NCBI GenBank assembly: GCA_041875495.1
Contig: CP112982.1
Span: 1,364,001-1,428,000, forward strand
Length of the DNA stretch: 64,000 bases
Direction: 5' to 3'
Origin: Halomonas sp. CH40
GTDB taxonomy: Bacteria > Pseudomonadota > Gammaproteobacteria > Pseudomonadales > Halomonadaceae
The position numbers and the translations under genes are program-made. Shown in pieces: positions 11,056 to 19,618 of this stretch. Each line of letters begins with the position of its first letter. The first letter of the stretch is position 1. Under the pieces are notes generated by a model. That model was not told the DNA's origin, searched no databases, and saw only the letters and a list, made by a program, of their open reading frames with translations.

Positions 11056-11826
11056 TTAACAACCCAGTTCAAAGGAAATACGCTCTGCAGTATCGAGCAA
11101 TTGTCCCTTGAGCGCGCTGATGTGGTCATCGCTACTCATCAGGGCGTCAGGGCCTGAAATATTGATCGCGGCGACGATATTCCCTTGATAGTCCTTCAGC
11201 CCGGTGGCAATGGCGGTGGCATAGTCAGAGCGGTGCATCACCCAGCCGTTGGCTCTATCCTGGATAACCGTCTGTTTGAGTTCAGGCAGGGTGCGGGGTG
11301 CTGGCGCCGGATAGCCGTCCAGACGTACGTGTTGATAGAGCGCATCCAACTCCGCTTCGTCTAGGGCGGTAAGCAGCACTCGCCCCATGGCGCAGCTATG
11401 GCAGGCAATGCGGGTACCCACCGGGATGTTCACCGATAGCCGCTGAGACGCAAAGGAGCGGTAGATATACACCGCTTCACGGCCCTCGCGCACACTGAGA
11501 TGGCAGGACATTGATACCTGATTGCGCAGGTTATTCAGGTGCGGCATGACGATATCGACAATATCCCGACTGGCCAGGTAGCTAAAGCCCTGGGAGATTA
11601 CCTGAGGGCCCAGCTGATAGGTGTTCTTGGCGACCTTTTCAAGATAATGCATCTCGGTCAGAGTCGACACGATGCGGTAGATGGAGGCTGTAGTGACATC
11701 AAGAGCGTCAGCAAACTCCTGGGTCGTCAGAACCCGATGCTGGCTGTCGAACAGCTCAAGAATTCTAAGACCGCGATAGAGGGCGGGAACCGTATAGTCG
11801 TTCTCTTTGCTGGAATGTTTCGCCAT
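11056..11826 (-). CDS. IclR-family transcriptional regulator
   Basis: 256 residues. The N-terminal winged helix (about 10-75: VPALYRGLRILELFDSQHRVLTTQEFADALDV, then TASIYRIVSTLTEMHYLEK) and the C-terminal effector-binding domain with GTRIACHSCAMGRVLL are typical of IclR proteins. It lies 125 bp downstream of soxG on the same strand and is probably the local regulator of sarcosine or glycine betaine breakdown; that link is inference from position. The gap upstream of it contains an inverted repeat (AAAACGG and CCGTTTT, 17 bases apart, 11863-11893) that might be an autoregulatory site. Confidence 0.88.
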   Translation of the reverse strand: MAKHSSKENDYTVPALYRGLRILELFDSQHRVLTTQEFADALDVTTASIYRIVSTLTEMHYLEKVAKNTYQLGPQVISQGFSYLASRDIVDIVMPHLNNLRNQVSMSCHLSVREGREAVYIYRSFASQRLSVNIPVGTRIACHSCAMGRVLLTALDEAELDALYQHVRLDGYPAPAPRTLPELKQTVIQDRANGWVMHRSDYATAIATGLKDYQGNIVAAINISGPDALMSSDDHISALKGQLLDTAERISFELGC

Positions 11827-11951
11827 AAGCGTGATGAGGCTCAGCTGAAGGGTGGGGAGATTAAAACGGCCGGGTATTGTTCCAGACCGTTTTGATTGCG
11901 CGCTATTTTAAGGGGCGCTTGGTTGGCTGACTAGCATGGCGCACCACCGCA

Positions 11952-12653
11952 TCAGCTTTCCAGCGCGTGCTGCAAGGCCGTCACGCTCAAGGGCTGGTCG
12001 TCAAATTCCTGCATTGCATCCAGCATCACCGACCAGAAATAACAGGCCAAAGCCGTGTCGACCAGCAGATAGAAGCAGGCACCGGCATTAATGACGATGG
12101 CGTTGGCGCGGGCAACCGAGGTTTGCGCCACCTGGCCCGGCGCAAAGACGTTCGGGCGCATATCAACACCGCACAGCTTGGCCATCACTGCGCTGATGTG
12201 TGGGCCACTCAATGCCAGCCAGGCGTGGGTGTCCTGGCGTGGCAGGCAGTAGACGCCGCTCTGGTGAGAAGGCCATTGTGTTTCATGCTGGCTGATCCGC
12301 TGGCCTGCATCCGCAAGGCTGCCCAGGAGCAGATATTCGCTGGCGGAAAGCCGTGCCACCAGGCTGCCATCCGGCTGTTTTACCGCCTGATTCGGGGCTG
12401 ATGGCAGCTGATAACCATGCTTAGTGAGAAAACCTGCCGCCTTTTGGCCACGCACCCCAAGGCGAGCCAGCGCAGACAGATCCGACAGGCTGCACTGGGT
12501 GAGCCGTGCAGCATTTGCCTCCTTGCCATCATCCGGCGTTCCCTCAACGGCATAGCCATTCAACGGTTGCCAGTGGTCGTTTACTGAGCGGGCCTGATGA
12601 AGGTGGTAAAGCGGCGTGCGCTTGGGAGCAAGAGCCTCTTGTAGAGTCGCCAT
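11952..12653 (-). CDS. soxG: Sarcosine oxidase subunit gamma
   Basis: 233 residues, in the SoxG position as last gene of soxBDAG, two bases after the soxA stop. The middle reads RLGVRGQKAAGFLTKHGYQLP and SASEYLLL, and the C-terminal part (VFAPGQVAQTSVARANAIVI...FYLLVDTALACYFW) resembles the GcvT-like fold of gamma subunits. It is a structural subunit of the cytoplasmic heterotetrameric sarcosine oxidase. SoxG is poorly conserved, so the call leans on operon position as well as sequence. Confidence 0.85.
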   Translation of the reverse strand: MATLQEALAPKRTPLYHLHQARSVNDHWQPLNGYAVEGTPDDGKEANAARLTQCSLSDLSALARLGVRGQKAAGFLTKHGYQLPSAPNQAVKQPDGSLVARLSASEYLLLGSLADAGQRISQHETQWPSHQSGVYCLPRQDTHAWLALSGPHISAVMAKLCGVDMRPNVFAPGQVAQTSVARANAIVINAGACFYLLVDTALACYFWSVMLDAMQEFDDQPLSVTALQHALES

Positions 12654-12655
12654 GG

Positions 12656-15595
12656 TTACATCTCCTGTCGGCTATTCTGGGCATCGTAGAAAGGTAGCTT
12701 GACGACCTCGGCGTTGACTTCTGAACCACCTTCGACACGGATGGTAATCTGGCTGCCGGGGGATTTATCAGGGCTGGCATAGGCCAAGCCAATAATGCTC
12801 TCCAGGGTGGCCGAGTATTCACAGGAGGTGACGTTACCAGTGATATCCGCCCCGTCGAGTACCAGATGGCCTTCCAACGGTTGGGCGCTGGAAGCGGGCA
12901 GCTGGAAAGCCACCAGGCGGCGCTTGGCAGGCTGGCTTTCGAGGATATCCACGGCGCGGCGGCCAACGAAAAACGGTTTCTTTCGGTTGACGGCCCAGCT
13001 CATGCCAATCTCGCCAGGGTGGCTCATGCCGTCGGTATCCTGGCCGATGATGACATGGCCTTTCTCAAGGCGTAGCAGGCGCTGGGCCTCAACGCCGAAG
13101 GGGCGGATATTCAGCTCGGCACCGGCTTCCATCAAGAGGTCCCAAAGGTACTCGCCGTAACGCGAGGGTACGTGCAGCTCATAGCTGAGTTCACCGACAA
13201 AGCCGGTGCGCATGATGCGCGTTGGCGCCTCACCGATATGACCTTCACGCAATTCCAGATAGGGTAGCGCCTCTGCACTGAGGTCAACGCCGGTGCACAC
13301 TTTTTCCAGTACCTGGCGTGATAACGGGCCTGCAATGTTTACTGCGGCATACGCCGAGGTGACATTGGCAATATCAACGTCCAGTCGCCACTGGGCATTC
13401 CACTGCAACATACTCTGGAAGACGCGACCGACACCGCTGGTCGTCGCGGTCACGTAAAAATGATCGTCAGCGAGGCGGCAGGAGACGCCGTCATCGATGA
13501 CCACGCCCTGTTCGTTGGTCATGGCCGCGTAACGGGTGCGTCCCACCGGCTGCTTGAGGAACCCAAAGGTGAAAATGCGGTTAATAAACTCTGCCGCATC
13601 AGGCCCGCGAATGTCGATGCCGCCCAGGGACGAGACATCAATTAGCCCGACGCGCTGCCGGACCTGCTGGGCCTCTTCCTGCATGCACTGATGACGGTCA
13701 AGGCGGCCATCTGCGCAGGGGTAGTACGCCGGGCGTTGCCAGTCGCCGGCGGGCATCATTTTCGCCCCCAGTTGCACATGGCGCTGGTGCATGGTGGTCA
13801 TCCGGTAGGGGTCAAAGCTGCGCCCGGCAAGGTGCGCCAGGGTTTCGGCGCTAAAGGGCGGGCGCGCCGTGGTGACGCCGGTTTCACTGACAGAGCGCTG
13901 GGTGGCATCAGCCACCAGCCGCGCAGTTGGCAGCGCCGAGTGGCGGCCCTGGGAAGGGCCCATGCCAACGGTGGAAAAGCGTTTGACCAGTTGCACATCT
14001 CGGTAACCGTGGCGAGTGGCGTTGACGATATCGCGGATCTGCAGGTCTTCGTCAAAATCGACAAATTCCTTGCCTTTGGGGTGGGCGAAAATGGGCCAGG
14101 GAAAGTTGACCTGTTTAGCGGGCGGCCCTATGGGCGCCGTGCCCGGTGTTGGCAAGCCGAGGCTTAACAGTGCCTGAGTAGCCGCGTAGGCGCCGTCCTG
14201 AATCACCTGATCCAGATCATGCAGGCCATTAACCGAACCAGCCACGTATAAATGCTGGGGCAGGTTGGAAAGTGAGAACTCAGCGGCAGCGTCGTTATAG
14301 CTGAGCTTGCCGCCTGCCTGGCACACCAGCTGATAGACCGGCATGTAGCCTGCGGTCATGCACAGCAGATCACAGTCAAGGGTAATGCTGTCGGTTGCGA
14401 CCTCACCTCGACGGCTGATACGGCGTATATCAACGCCTGTCACCCGGTGCAGGTGCTTATCGCTCAGCGCTTCAAACACCGTGTGTTCCTGGTACAACGC
14501 AATGGCGTGTTGCTTGAGCGTTTCCATCAGCGCCGCATCCGCCGGGCCAGATCGCATATCGACCAGAGCAGCCACCTTGACGCCTTGCTCATGCAGATCA
14601 AGAGCGGCCAAATAGCCATCATCATTACCGGTAAGTACCACCGCGCATTGCCCTGGACGAACGGCGTAATGGCGCATCAAGCGCTGGGCGGCGCTGGCCA
14701 GCATGACCCCTGGCAAATCGTTGTTACGAAAGATAACGGGCTGGTCGAAGGCGCCGCTGGCGACGATGCATTCCTTGGCACGCACCTTGTACATCCGCTT
14801 GCCCTGAATGACCGGCAGGTAGTTATCGGTGAACCAGCCATTGCAGGTGGCATCAACGAGCACCCGGATATTGGGGTGGGCTTCCACAGCCGCGACCTGT
14901 TCCTGACGCACCTGGGAGGCGCGATGGCCCTGCGCATCGAAACGGGCATAAGTCAGCGCACCGCCGAGCAAGGGGGATTGTTCGACCAACAGTACCTGAG
15001 CGCCTGCCTCGGCGGCGGTCAAGGCCGCGTTGAGCCCGGCAGGGCCACTGCCCACTACCATGATGTCGGTAAACAGGTAGGCCTTGTCGTGATAATCACC
15101 GCTTGCCTTGAGGTCAAAGCGTCCTAGCCCGGCTTTTTTGCGAATCAGCGGCTCCCAGACTTTCCAGGCGCCCTTGGGCTTATAAAATGAGCGGTAATAA
15201 AAACCCACCGGCATGAATTTCGAGAACTTGCCAAGCCGCATGTCACGGTCATGGTCGAGGCTGCCGTTATAGTTCTGGCCTGTGGCGTTCAATCCCTCAG
15301 AAACAGGGTGGGTATCGGCCAGCACGTTGGGTTCATCGGGTAGCTGCACCAGGGTATTGGCATCCTGGCCGGCCATGGTCAACGGGCCGCGCGGGCGGTG
15401 GTACTTGAACGAGCGCGACAGCAGGTAGCGGCCATCAGCCGCCAGGGCGCTGGCAATGGTATCGCCCGCAAAACCTTGGTAGCGCACCCCTTCAAAGCAT
15501 ATTTCAACCGCTGCCTGACGGTCGATATGGCTGCCCATGGGGGCGGGTAGGCGCGTTGAAGCCGTCTGGGAGTCCGTGGCGTCGTGTTGGCTCAT
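12656..15595 (-). CDS. soxA: Sarcosine oxidase subunit alpha
   Basis: 979 residues, full length for SoxA. The N-terminal part has the pattern FEGVRYQGFAGDTIASAL...RSFKYHRPRG. A dinucleotide-binding region follows (IMVVGSGPAGLNAALTAAEAG, about 178-198), and the C-terminal half (from about 610) is a GcvT-like aminomethyltransferase domain that binds tetrahydrofolate (LIDVSSLGGIDIRGPDA, FVGELSYELHVP). With SoxB it oxidises sarcosine to glycine, passing the methyl carbon to tetrahydrofolate and making H2O2. An AGGAGA site precedes the ATG. It overlaps soxD by 4 bp. No glyA or purU lies beside it, so the one-carbon product must be handled elsewhere. Confidence 0.95.
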   Translation of the reverse strand: MSQHDATDSQTASTRLPAPMGSHIDRQAAVEICFEGVRYQGFAGDTIASALAADGRYLLSRSFKYHRPRGPLTMAGQDANTLVQLPDEPNVLADTHPVSEGLNATGQNYNGSLDHDRDMRLGKFSKFMPVGFYYRSFYKPKGAWKVWEPLIRKKAGLGRFDLKASGDYHDKAYLFTDIMVVGSGPAGLNAALTAAEAGAQVLLVEQSPLLGGALTYARFDAQGHRASQVRQEQVAAVEAHPNIRVLVDATCNGWFTDNYLPVIQGKRMYKVRAKECIVASGAFDQPVIFRNNDLPGVMLASAAQRLMRHYAVRPGQCAVVLTGNDDGYLAALDLHEQGVKVAALVDMRSGPADAALMETLKQHAIALYQEHTVFEALSDKHLHRVTGVDIRRISRRGEVATDSITLDCDLLCMTAGYMPVYQLVCQAGGKLSYNDAAAEFSLSNLPQHLYVAGSVNGLHDLDQVIQDGAYAATQALLSLGLPTPGTAPIGPPAKQVNFPWPIFAHPKGKEFVDFDEDLQIRDIVNATRHGYRDVQLVKRFSTVGMGPSQGRHSALPTARLVADATQRSVSETGVTTARPPFSAETLAHLAGRSFDPYRMTTMHQRHVQLGAKMMPAGDWQRPAYYPCADGRLDRHQCMQEEAQQVRQRVGLIDVSSLGGIDIRGPDAAEFINRIFTFGFLKQPVGRTRYAAMTNEQGVVIDDGVSCRLADDHFYVTATTSGVGRVFQSMLQWNAQWRLDVDIANVTSAYAAVNIAGPLSRQVLEKVCTGVDLSAEALPYLELREGHIGEAPTRIMRTGFVGELSYELHVPSRYGEYLWDLLMEAGAELNIRPFGVEAQRLLRLEKGHVIIGQDTDGMSHPGEIGMSWAVNRKKPFFVGRRAVDILESQPAKRRLVAFQLPASSAQPLEGHLVLDGADITGNVTSCEYSATLESIIGLAYASPDKSPGSQITIRVEGGSEVNAEVVKLPFYDAQNSRQEM

Positions 15596-15882
15596 GCGTC
15601 GGTCTCCTGTGTGGAAAATTCAACCCGCTCCCGGAAGATTTCCTGAGGGTCAAAAGTGCGCAGAATCTCGTCCGTGACGGTATGCCGTTCGGCCAGAAAC
15701 CAGTAGCTGGACGCCGCATGCATCCACCACTCGGTGACAACGACTGCGGTGTTGTCGCTGTAAAACACGTAGCCTGCCCATTCCCGGTCGCTACAGGCGT
15801 CGGGCATTGGCTTGAGCTCGCCGCCATAGATAAATTCACTGATATTACGCGGCCCGTTGAGCGGGCAATGCATGACTTTCAT
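15592..15882 (-). CDS. soxD: Sarcosine oxidase subunit delta lacking zinc ligands
   Basis: 96 residues, the right size and place for SoxD between soxB and soxA. The family framework is visible: HCPLNGPRNISEF at the start, then SDREWAGYVFY and HAASSYWFLAERHTVTDEI. In zinc-binding delta subunits the first motif is CPxCG and the second is HxxGCxxWF. Here the second cysteine of the first motif is Asn, and the later cysteine is Ser, so two of the four expected ligands are gone. The subunit may be purely structural. Starts at an ATG 15 bp after soxB. Confidence 0.88.
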   Translation of the reverse strand: MKVMHCPLNGPRNISEFIYGGELKPMPDACSDREWAGYVFYSDNTAVVVTEWWMHAASSYWFLAERHTVTDEILRTFDPQEIFRERVEFSTQETDA

Positions 15883-15897
15883 GGAACCTGCCTCTTG

Positions 15898-17139
15898 TTA
15901 GTGGCTGGCCGCTGTCGCGCCCATTTCGTTGACTTGCTGGAAGTTGGCAAAACGTTCCAGCTGGAATGGCTTTATCAGTGTGGGCACCTTGCCGCCACTG
16001 GCGACCAGTTCGGCCATGGTCTTGCCGCAGATAGGCGTGGCCTTGAAGCCCCAGGTGCCCCAGCCGGCATCCAGGTAATAGTTCTCGACCGGACTTTCGC
16101 CCATGATCGGGCTGTAATCAGGGGTCATGTCAGTAATCCCGCCCCATTGGCGCATCAGTTTGGCCTTGGCCAGGAAGGGAAACATCTCGATGCCACTGGC
16201 AATCAGGCTTTCTTTCATTTCAAGCGTAGAGCGGGTGTTGTAGAGCGGATAAGGGTCTGAGCCACCGCCGAAGACCACTTCCCCTCGGCTGGTCTGCTGC
16301 ACATAGCAGTGCAGGGCAGAGGAGCTGACCAAGGGGTCGAGAAAGGGCTTCACTGGCTGGGTAACCATGGCTTGCAGCGGATAGCTGACGATAGGTAGGC
16401 GAAAGCCCGCCTTCTGGGCCAGCACCGAGCTGTAACCGGCCACGGCCTGGACGGCGCAACCACACTGGACGGTGCCGCGATTGGTTTTGACGCCGGTAAT
16501 TCGCCCGCCCTCGATGATCAGGTCCTGAACGTCGGTCAACTGATGGATTTCCACGCCACGCTTGGCGGCTTCCTTGGCATAGCCCCAGGCCACGGCATCG
16601 TGGCGGGCCGTCGCGCCGTCGCGGTGCCAAAGACCTGCCAACACTGGCAGGTGTCCCGGGTCGAGGTTGAGTGTCGGCACCAGTTCCTGAATCTGCTGGC
16701 GGTCGATCATCTCGGTGCGTCCGCCAAAGTGCTTGTTGACTTCAGCCCGCTGACGAAAGGCGCGCACGGTTGCATCGGTGTGCGCCAGGGTCAGTTGGCC
16801 GCGCTCGGAATACATGATGTTGAAGTCAAATTCGTTTGAGAGGTTCTGGAACAGCTTGACCGACTCGCTATAGAACTTGACCCCTTCCGAGGTCAGGTAG
16901 TTGGAACGGATCACGGCCGTATTACGCGCTGTGTTGCCGCCGCCAAGGTAGGCCTTCTCAAGTACGGCAACCTTGGTGATGTGGTGATATTTCGCCAGAT
17001 AATAAGCGATGGCCAGCCCATGACCTCCGCCACCGATGATCACCACATCGTAGGAGGGCTTGAGCTCTTTGGGGGGAGGCAGATCCACATCGACCGTGTA
17101 GTCCGAGGACAAGCCGTACTTCAATAATCCAAAAGGCAT
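15898..17139 (-). CDS. soxB: Sarcosine oxidase subunit beta
   Basis: 413 residues, a typical SoxB. The FAD-binding motif YDVVIIGGGGHGLAIAYYLAK sits at about residues 31-51, followed by LEKAYLGGGNTARNTAVIRSNYL. Near the C-terminus TPDYSPIMGESPVENYYLDAGWGTWGFKATP is the usual DAO-family cap. It carries the flavins where sarcosine is oxidised, working with the alpha subunit. The ATG at 17139 is chosen over one at 17160 because an AGGAGG site lies seven bases before it. It is the first gene of soxBDAG; the gap upstream holds a perfect dyad at 17236-17259. Confidence 0.95.
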   Translation of the reverse strand: MPFGLLKYGLSSDYTVDVDLPPPKELKPSYDVVIIGGGGHGLAIAYYLAKYHHITKVAVLEKAYLGGGNTARNTAVIRSNYLTSEGVKFYSESVKLFQNLSNEFDFNIMYSERGQLTLAHTDATVRAFRQRAEVNKHFGGRTEMIDRQQIQELVPTLNLDPGHLPVLAGLWHRDGATARHDAVAWGYAKEAAKRGVEIHQLTDVQDLIIEGGRITGVKTNRGTVQCGCAVQAVAGYSSVLAQKAGFRLPIVSYPLQAMVTQPVKPFLDPLVSSSALHCYVQQTSRGEVVFGGGSDPYPLYNTRSTLEMKESLIASGIEMFPFLAKAKLMRQWGGITDMTPDYSPIMGESPVENYYLDAGWGTWGFKATPICGKTMAELVASGGKVPTLIKPFQLERFANFQQVNEMGATAASH

Positions 17140-17509
17140 GGGAGCCCTCCTGTGGTGCATCGATTAATGACTGGCCCAGCGTTAACGTCAGGAGTGGTTA
17201 TCTAGCCAGTTCATTGCTGTAGGTGTCTTTATTTTTATATGAATACTTAAATTCATATATGTATTATAAATGGGGTTATTTTCCATTTTTAGCCATATTT
17301 TATTCACAATAAAGATTATCTTTATATTTAGACGTTTGTCGAGCCGAAAATTGTCCAGCGTCGTTGAGAGACCAGCATCCGTCGAGGAAGGATCACTGTC
17401 TCTCAAAGCGTGCAGCGCAAATGGCTAAGTGTGTGGCGTGTAGTGATGTGTACTTATATAGCGAGGGGGCGTGCAGCTTGGGAAAAGGCGAGAGTGAAAT
17501 ATCTGGCGT
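17140..17509. other. Gene-free, AT-rich soxB upstream region
   Basis: About 370 bp without a credible gene. The part from 17220 to 17340 is distinctly AT-rich and holds the dyad at 17236-17259 and several weak -10-like hexamers. A minus-strand open frame here (17188-17406) has low-complexity composition and no ribosome binding site, and is not a gene. The region is best read as the soxBDAG control region next to the decayed crp-like locus. Confidence 0.6.
17236..17259. promoter_or_regulatory. Perfect dyad upstream of soxBDAG
   Basis: TATATGAAT and its exact complement ATTCATATA, separated by ACTTAA, about 100-120 bp before the soxB start. The size and symmetry fit an operator for a dimeric regulator. 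The IclR protein encoded at the end of the operon is the obvious candidate. Binding is inferred, not shown. Confidence 0.5.
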
Positions 17510-18059
17510 TCAGGCAGTCGGCTCAAACATCCGAGCGTAAATATGGCAATCGACGGCATAGCAGAGGCAAGCCGCTGCTTCGAGGCCAAGGCGGTTCTCG
17601 TGCCAGGCGTGCCTGTAATTCATGAAAATGAGCGCAGGCCGCTGATTGGGCAATCTGGTTCATCAAGACGTCAAGATAACGTTTCATCAGCTGCTCAATC
17701 ACCGGGCTTTTTGCCAGGTGCGCCTGAAAGCGTGCCGATGACATGCAAAGCGCCTGGCCCGCACCCTGAACCAGCATCTGTAGCGAGCTTGTGTGAGAGC
17801 CGAGTATCAGCGAGACACCCACCATGCCTTCATTGCCGGCCATGGCAACTTCCAGGCGGTTACCGCCTTCCAGCGTGGCAATCAGGGAAATAAGGCAGTC
17901 AATGGGAAACAAGGCATACGAGACTCTTTCACCTGGCTCGGTCAATATATCGCCAAAGTTCATCTCGACTATTTCGCAGTCAGCAAGAAAGGCGTTTTTT
18001 TCTGTGTTGGGCAAGCTATCGAGAAGTTGATTAGTATTGAAAGCATGAAAGGTGCCCAT
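17510..18059 (-). pseudogene. Crp/Fnr-type regulator, HTH deleted (copy 2)
   Basis: Starts cleanly at an ATG (18057-18059) behind an AGGAG site, and encodes a cyclic-nucleotide-binding fold: LLDSLPNTEKNAFLADCEIVEMNFGDIL, FPIDCLISLIATLEGGNRLEVAMAGNEGMVGVSLILG, then the dimerisation helix to SAACAHFHELQARLAR. There the frame jumps. In another frame the sequence resumes with NRLGLEAAACLCYAVDCHIYARMF, the usual C-terminal tail of this Crp subfamily, ending at 17510. The helix-turn-helix (about 65-75 residues) is missing. The in-frame stop of the shifted product is at 17523. It would sense a ligand but not bind DNA. Confidence 0.75.
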
Positions 18060-18086
18060 GTGCTTACTCCTGATGGGAACAATTGG

Positions 18087-18444
18087 CCAGCGGCACAGTT
18101 GCTGATCAAGGCTATGGTGGCGATTGCACACGGCTGGGAGTGGTTTCGCCGCCCATAAACAGCGAAATACCCACAATTCCCTCGGCGCCGACGACGGCAA
18201 TCTCGGTCGAATCACCATCTTCCATAACACATAGCAAGGATACGATAGAATCTGTCGGAAAATAGACATGCTGCATCGCTTGTCCGGACTCGACCAGCGA
18301 ATCGCCCAGTACCAGATCGACCTTTTCCATATCAGGTGCCAAGCGCTGATATTCATCCATCGGTAACGCCGCTAAAAGGTCATTCTGACGAGGGTCGCAG
18401 CCGTGCGGATCATGATGTGGCGGGATCATGAGTAAAACCTTCAT
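18087..18444 (-). pseudogene. Crp/Fnr-type regulator with internal deletion (copy 1)
   Basis: The first part (from 18444) encodes DLLAALPMDEYQRLAPDMEKVDLVLGDSLVESG, HVYFPTDSIVSLLCVMEDGDSTEIAVVGAEGIVGISLFMGGETTPSR, a cNMP-binding fold, then stops at 18112-18114. In another frame, directly after the break, the sequence reads AVCNRHHSLDQQLCRW, the later helix of the same subfamily. About 40-60 residues are missing at the junction. The gene then ends abruptly after the W codon (18087), with no helix-turn-helix, and copy 2 follows 27 bp later. Confidence 0.72.
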
Positions 18445-18757
18445 GTGAGTTAATGGGGCAGTGATAAAGCGCTACTTAATAGGTGAGTTTATAGAAAATC
18501 AGAGAATCGCTATGTACGCTAGCGTACTAAAGCGGTGCCGTCACACCATTATTATTACTTTTTATTGGATAAGCCCCAGAATTTCATCCAAACTGGCATT
18601 ATTGAAGCGTGACTTGGCAAAGCGATAAACTTAAACATCCATTTATATTAAAATTGTCTTTTTTAGATTTATATTTATAATGAATTCTGAAAAATGCCTG
18701 GCGCTATAAACCACCGATAAACCTTTGTTATCGGGAGAGATTCGTCGAGTAAACATA
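18445..18757. other. Intergenic region with a 14-bp palindrome
   Basis: About 313 bp between the divergent crp-like remnants and the histidine kinase. It holds a perfect palindrome, GTACGCTAGCGTAC, at 18514-18527, an AT-rich stretch at 18590-18700, and a hairpin (CCGATAA, 7-base loop, TTATCGG) at 18714-18734 in what should be the leader of the kinase operon. No gene is visible. Confidence 0.5.
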
Positions 18758-19618
18758 ATGATGAAACAACAAGATGCTCGCTGTACGCCAGCGTTGATTG
18801 ACGACCTGGAGCAGGTCAATGCTCATATGCTGCAGTCAGAGAAACTCGCTGCCATTGGCCAGCTTGCCGCAGGAGTTGCCCATGAGATCAATAGCCCGAT
18901 CGGTTATGTGTCCTCCAATCTTGCTACCCTATCAGAATATCTCAGCGATATTCTGCGTCTGACCGACGGTATCGATAAGGTGGCGAGTCTGGATGAACTC
19001 AAGGAGCTGAGGCAGCAGCTTGATTACGGCTATATTCGCGACGATATCGAGCAGCTGGTAGCTGAATCCAATGAAGGTATCCAGCGGGTCAAGCGTATTG
19101 TCATGGCGCTCAAGGATTTTTCGCATATTGAAGATGAGACGTTTCGCCTGGCGGATCTGCATGATGGACTCGATACCACCCTCAACCTGGTCAGTCACGA
19201 AATCAAGCACAAGGCCAAGGTGAGCCTGGAATATGCAGATTTGCCCCAGGTGGAATGCATGCCTTCCCAGATCAATCAGGTGGCGCTGAATCTCCTGACC
19301 AATGCGGCTCATGCGGTAGAGGTGGGTGGCCAGATTATCCTGCGCACGGGCCGTGATGCGGATAGCGTCTGGTTTGAGGTAGAGGATAATGGCCATGGAG
19401 TGGCTGCCGAAAACGTTGATCGACTTTTTGAGCCGTTTTTTACCACCAAACCCAAAGGAGAGGGAACAGGGCTTGGTCTGGCGCTTTCCTATAGCATTGT
19501 ATGTAAGCACCACGGTTGCATTGAAGCCTTTAGTGCCGAAAACAAGGGGAGCCGCTTTCGTGTGTGCTTGCCGATCACCCAGCCAGCCCATGAGCCTACG
19601 CTGGCGGAAAGCCCATGA
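18758..19618 (+). CDS. Soluble sensor histidine kinase
   Basis: 286 residues with no membrane segment. The H box AAGVAHEINSPIGYVSSNL (about residues 35-55) supplies the phospho-accepting His, then come the N box NQVALNLLTNAAHAV, G1 VEDNGHGV, F box LFEPFFTTK and G2 GEGTGLGLALSYSIV. It is a complete HATPase kinase with only about 30 residues before the H box and so no sensor domain of its own; it probably senses through a partner. The ATG at 18758 is preferred to upstream non-ATG codons, but no strong ribosome binding site is seen. Its stop overlaps the start of the response regulator (ATGA), so the two probably form a pair. Confidence 0.85.
   Translation: MMKQQDARCTPALIDDLEQVNAHMLQSEKLAAIGQLAAGVAHEINSPIGYVSSNLATLSEYLSDILRLTDGIDKVASLDELKELRQQLDYGYIRDDIEQLVAESNEGIQRVKRIVMALKDFSHIEDETFRLADLHDGLDTTLNLVSHEIKHKAKVSLEYADLPQVECMPSQINQVALNLLTNAAHAVEVGGQIILRTGRDADSVWFEVEDNGHGVAAENVDRLFEPFFTTKPKGEGTGLGLALSYSIVCKHHGCIEAFSAENKGSRFRVCLPITQPAHEPTLAESP

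Noticed and set aside
17188..17406. A 72-residue minus-strand open frame upstream of soxB
   Set aside because: AT-rich, low-complexity product rich in Ile, Asn and Lys, no ribosome binding site, and it overlaps the dyad and likely promoter.
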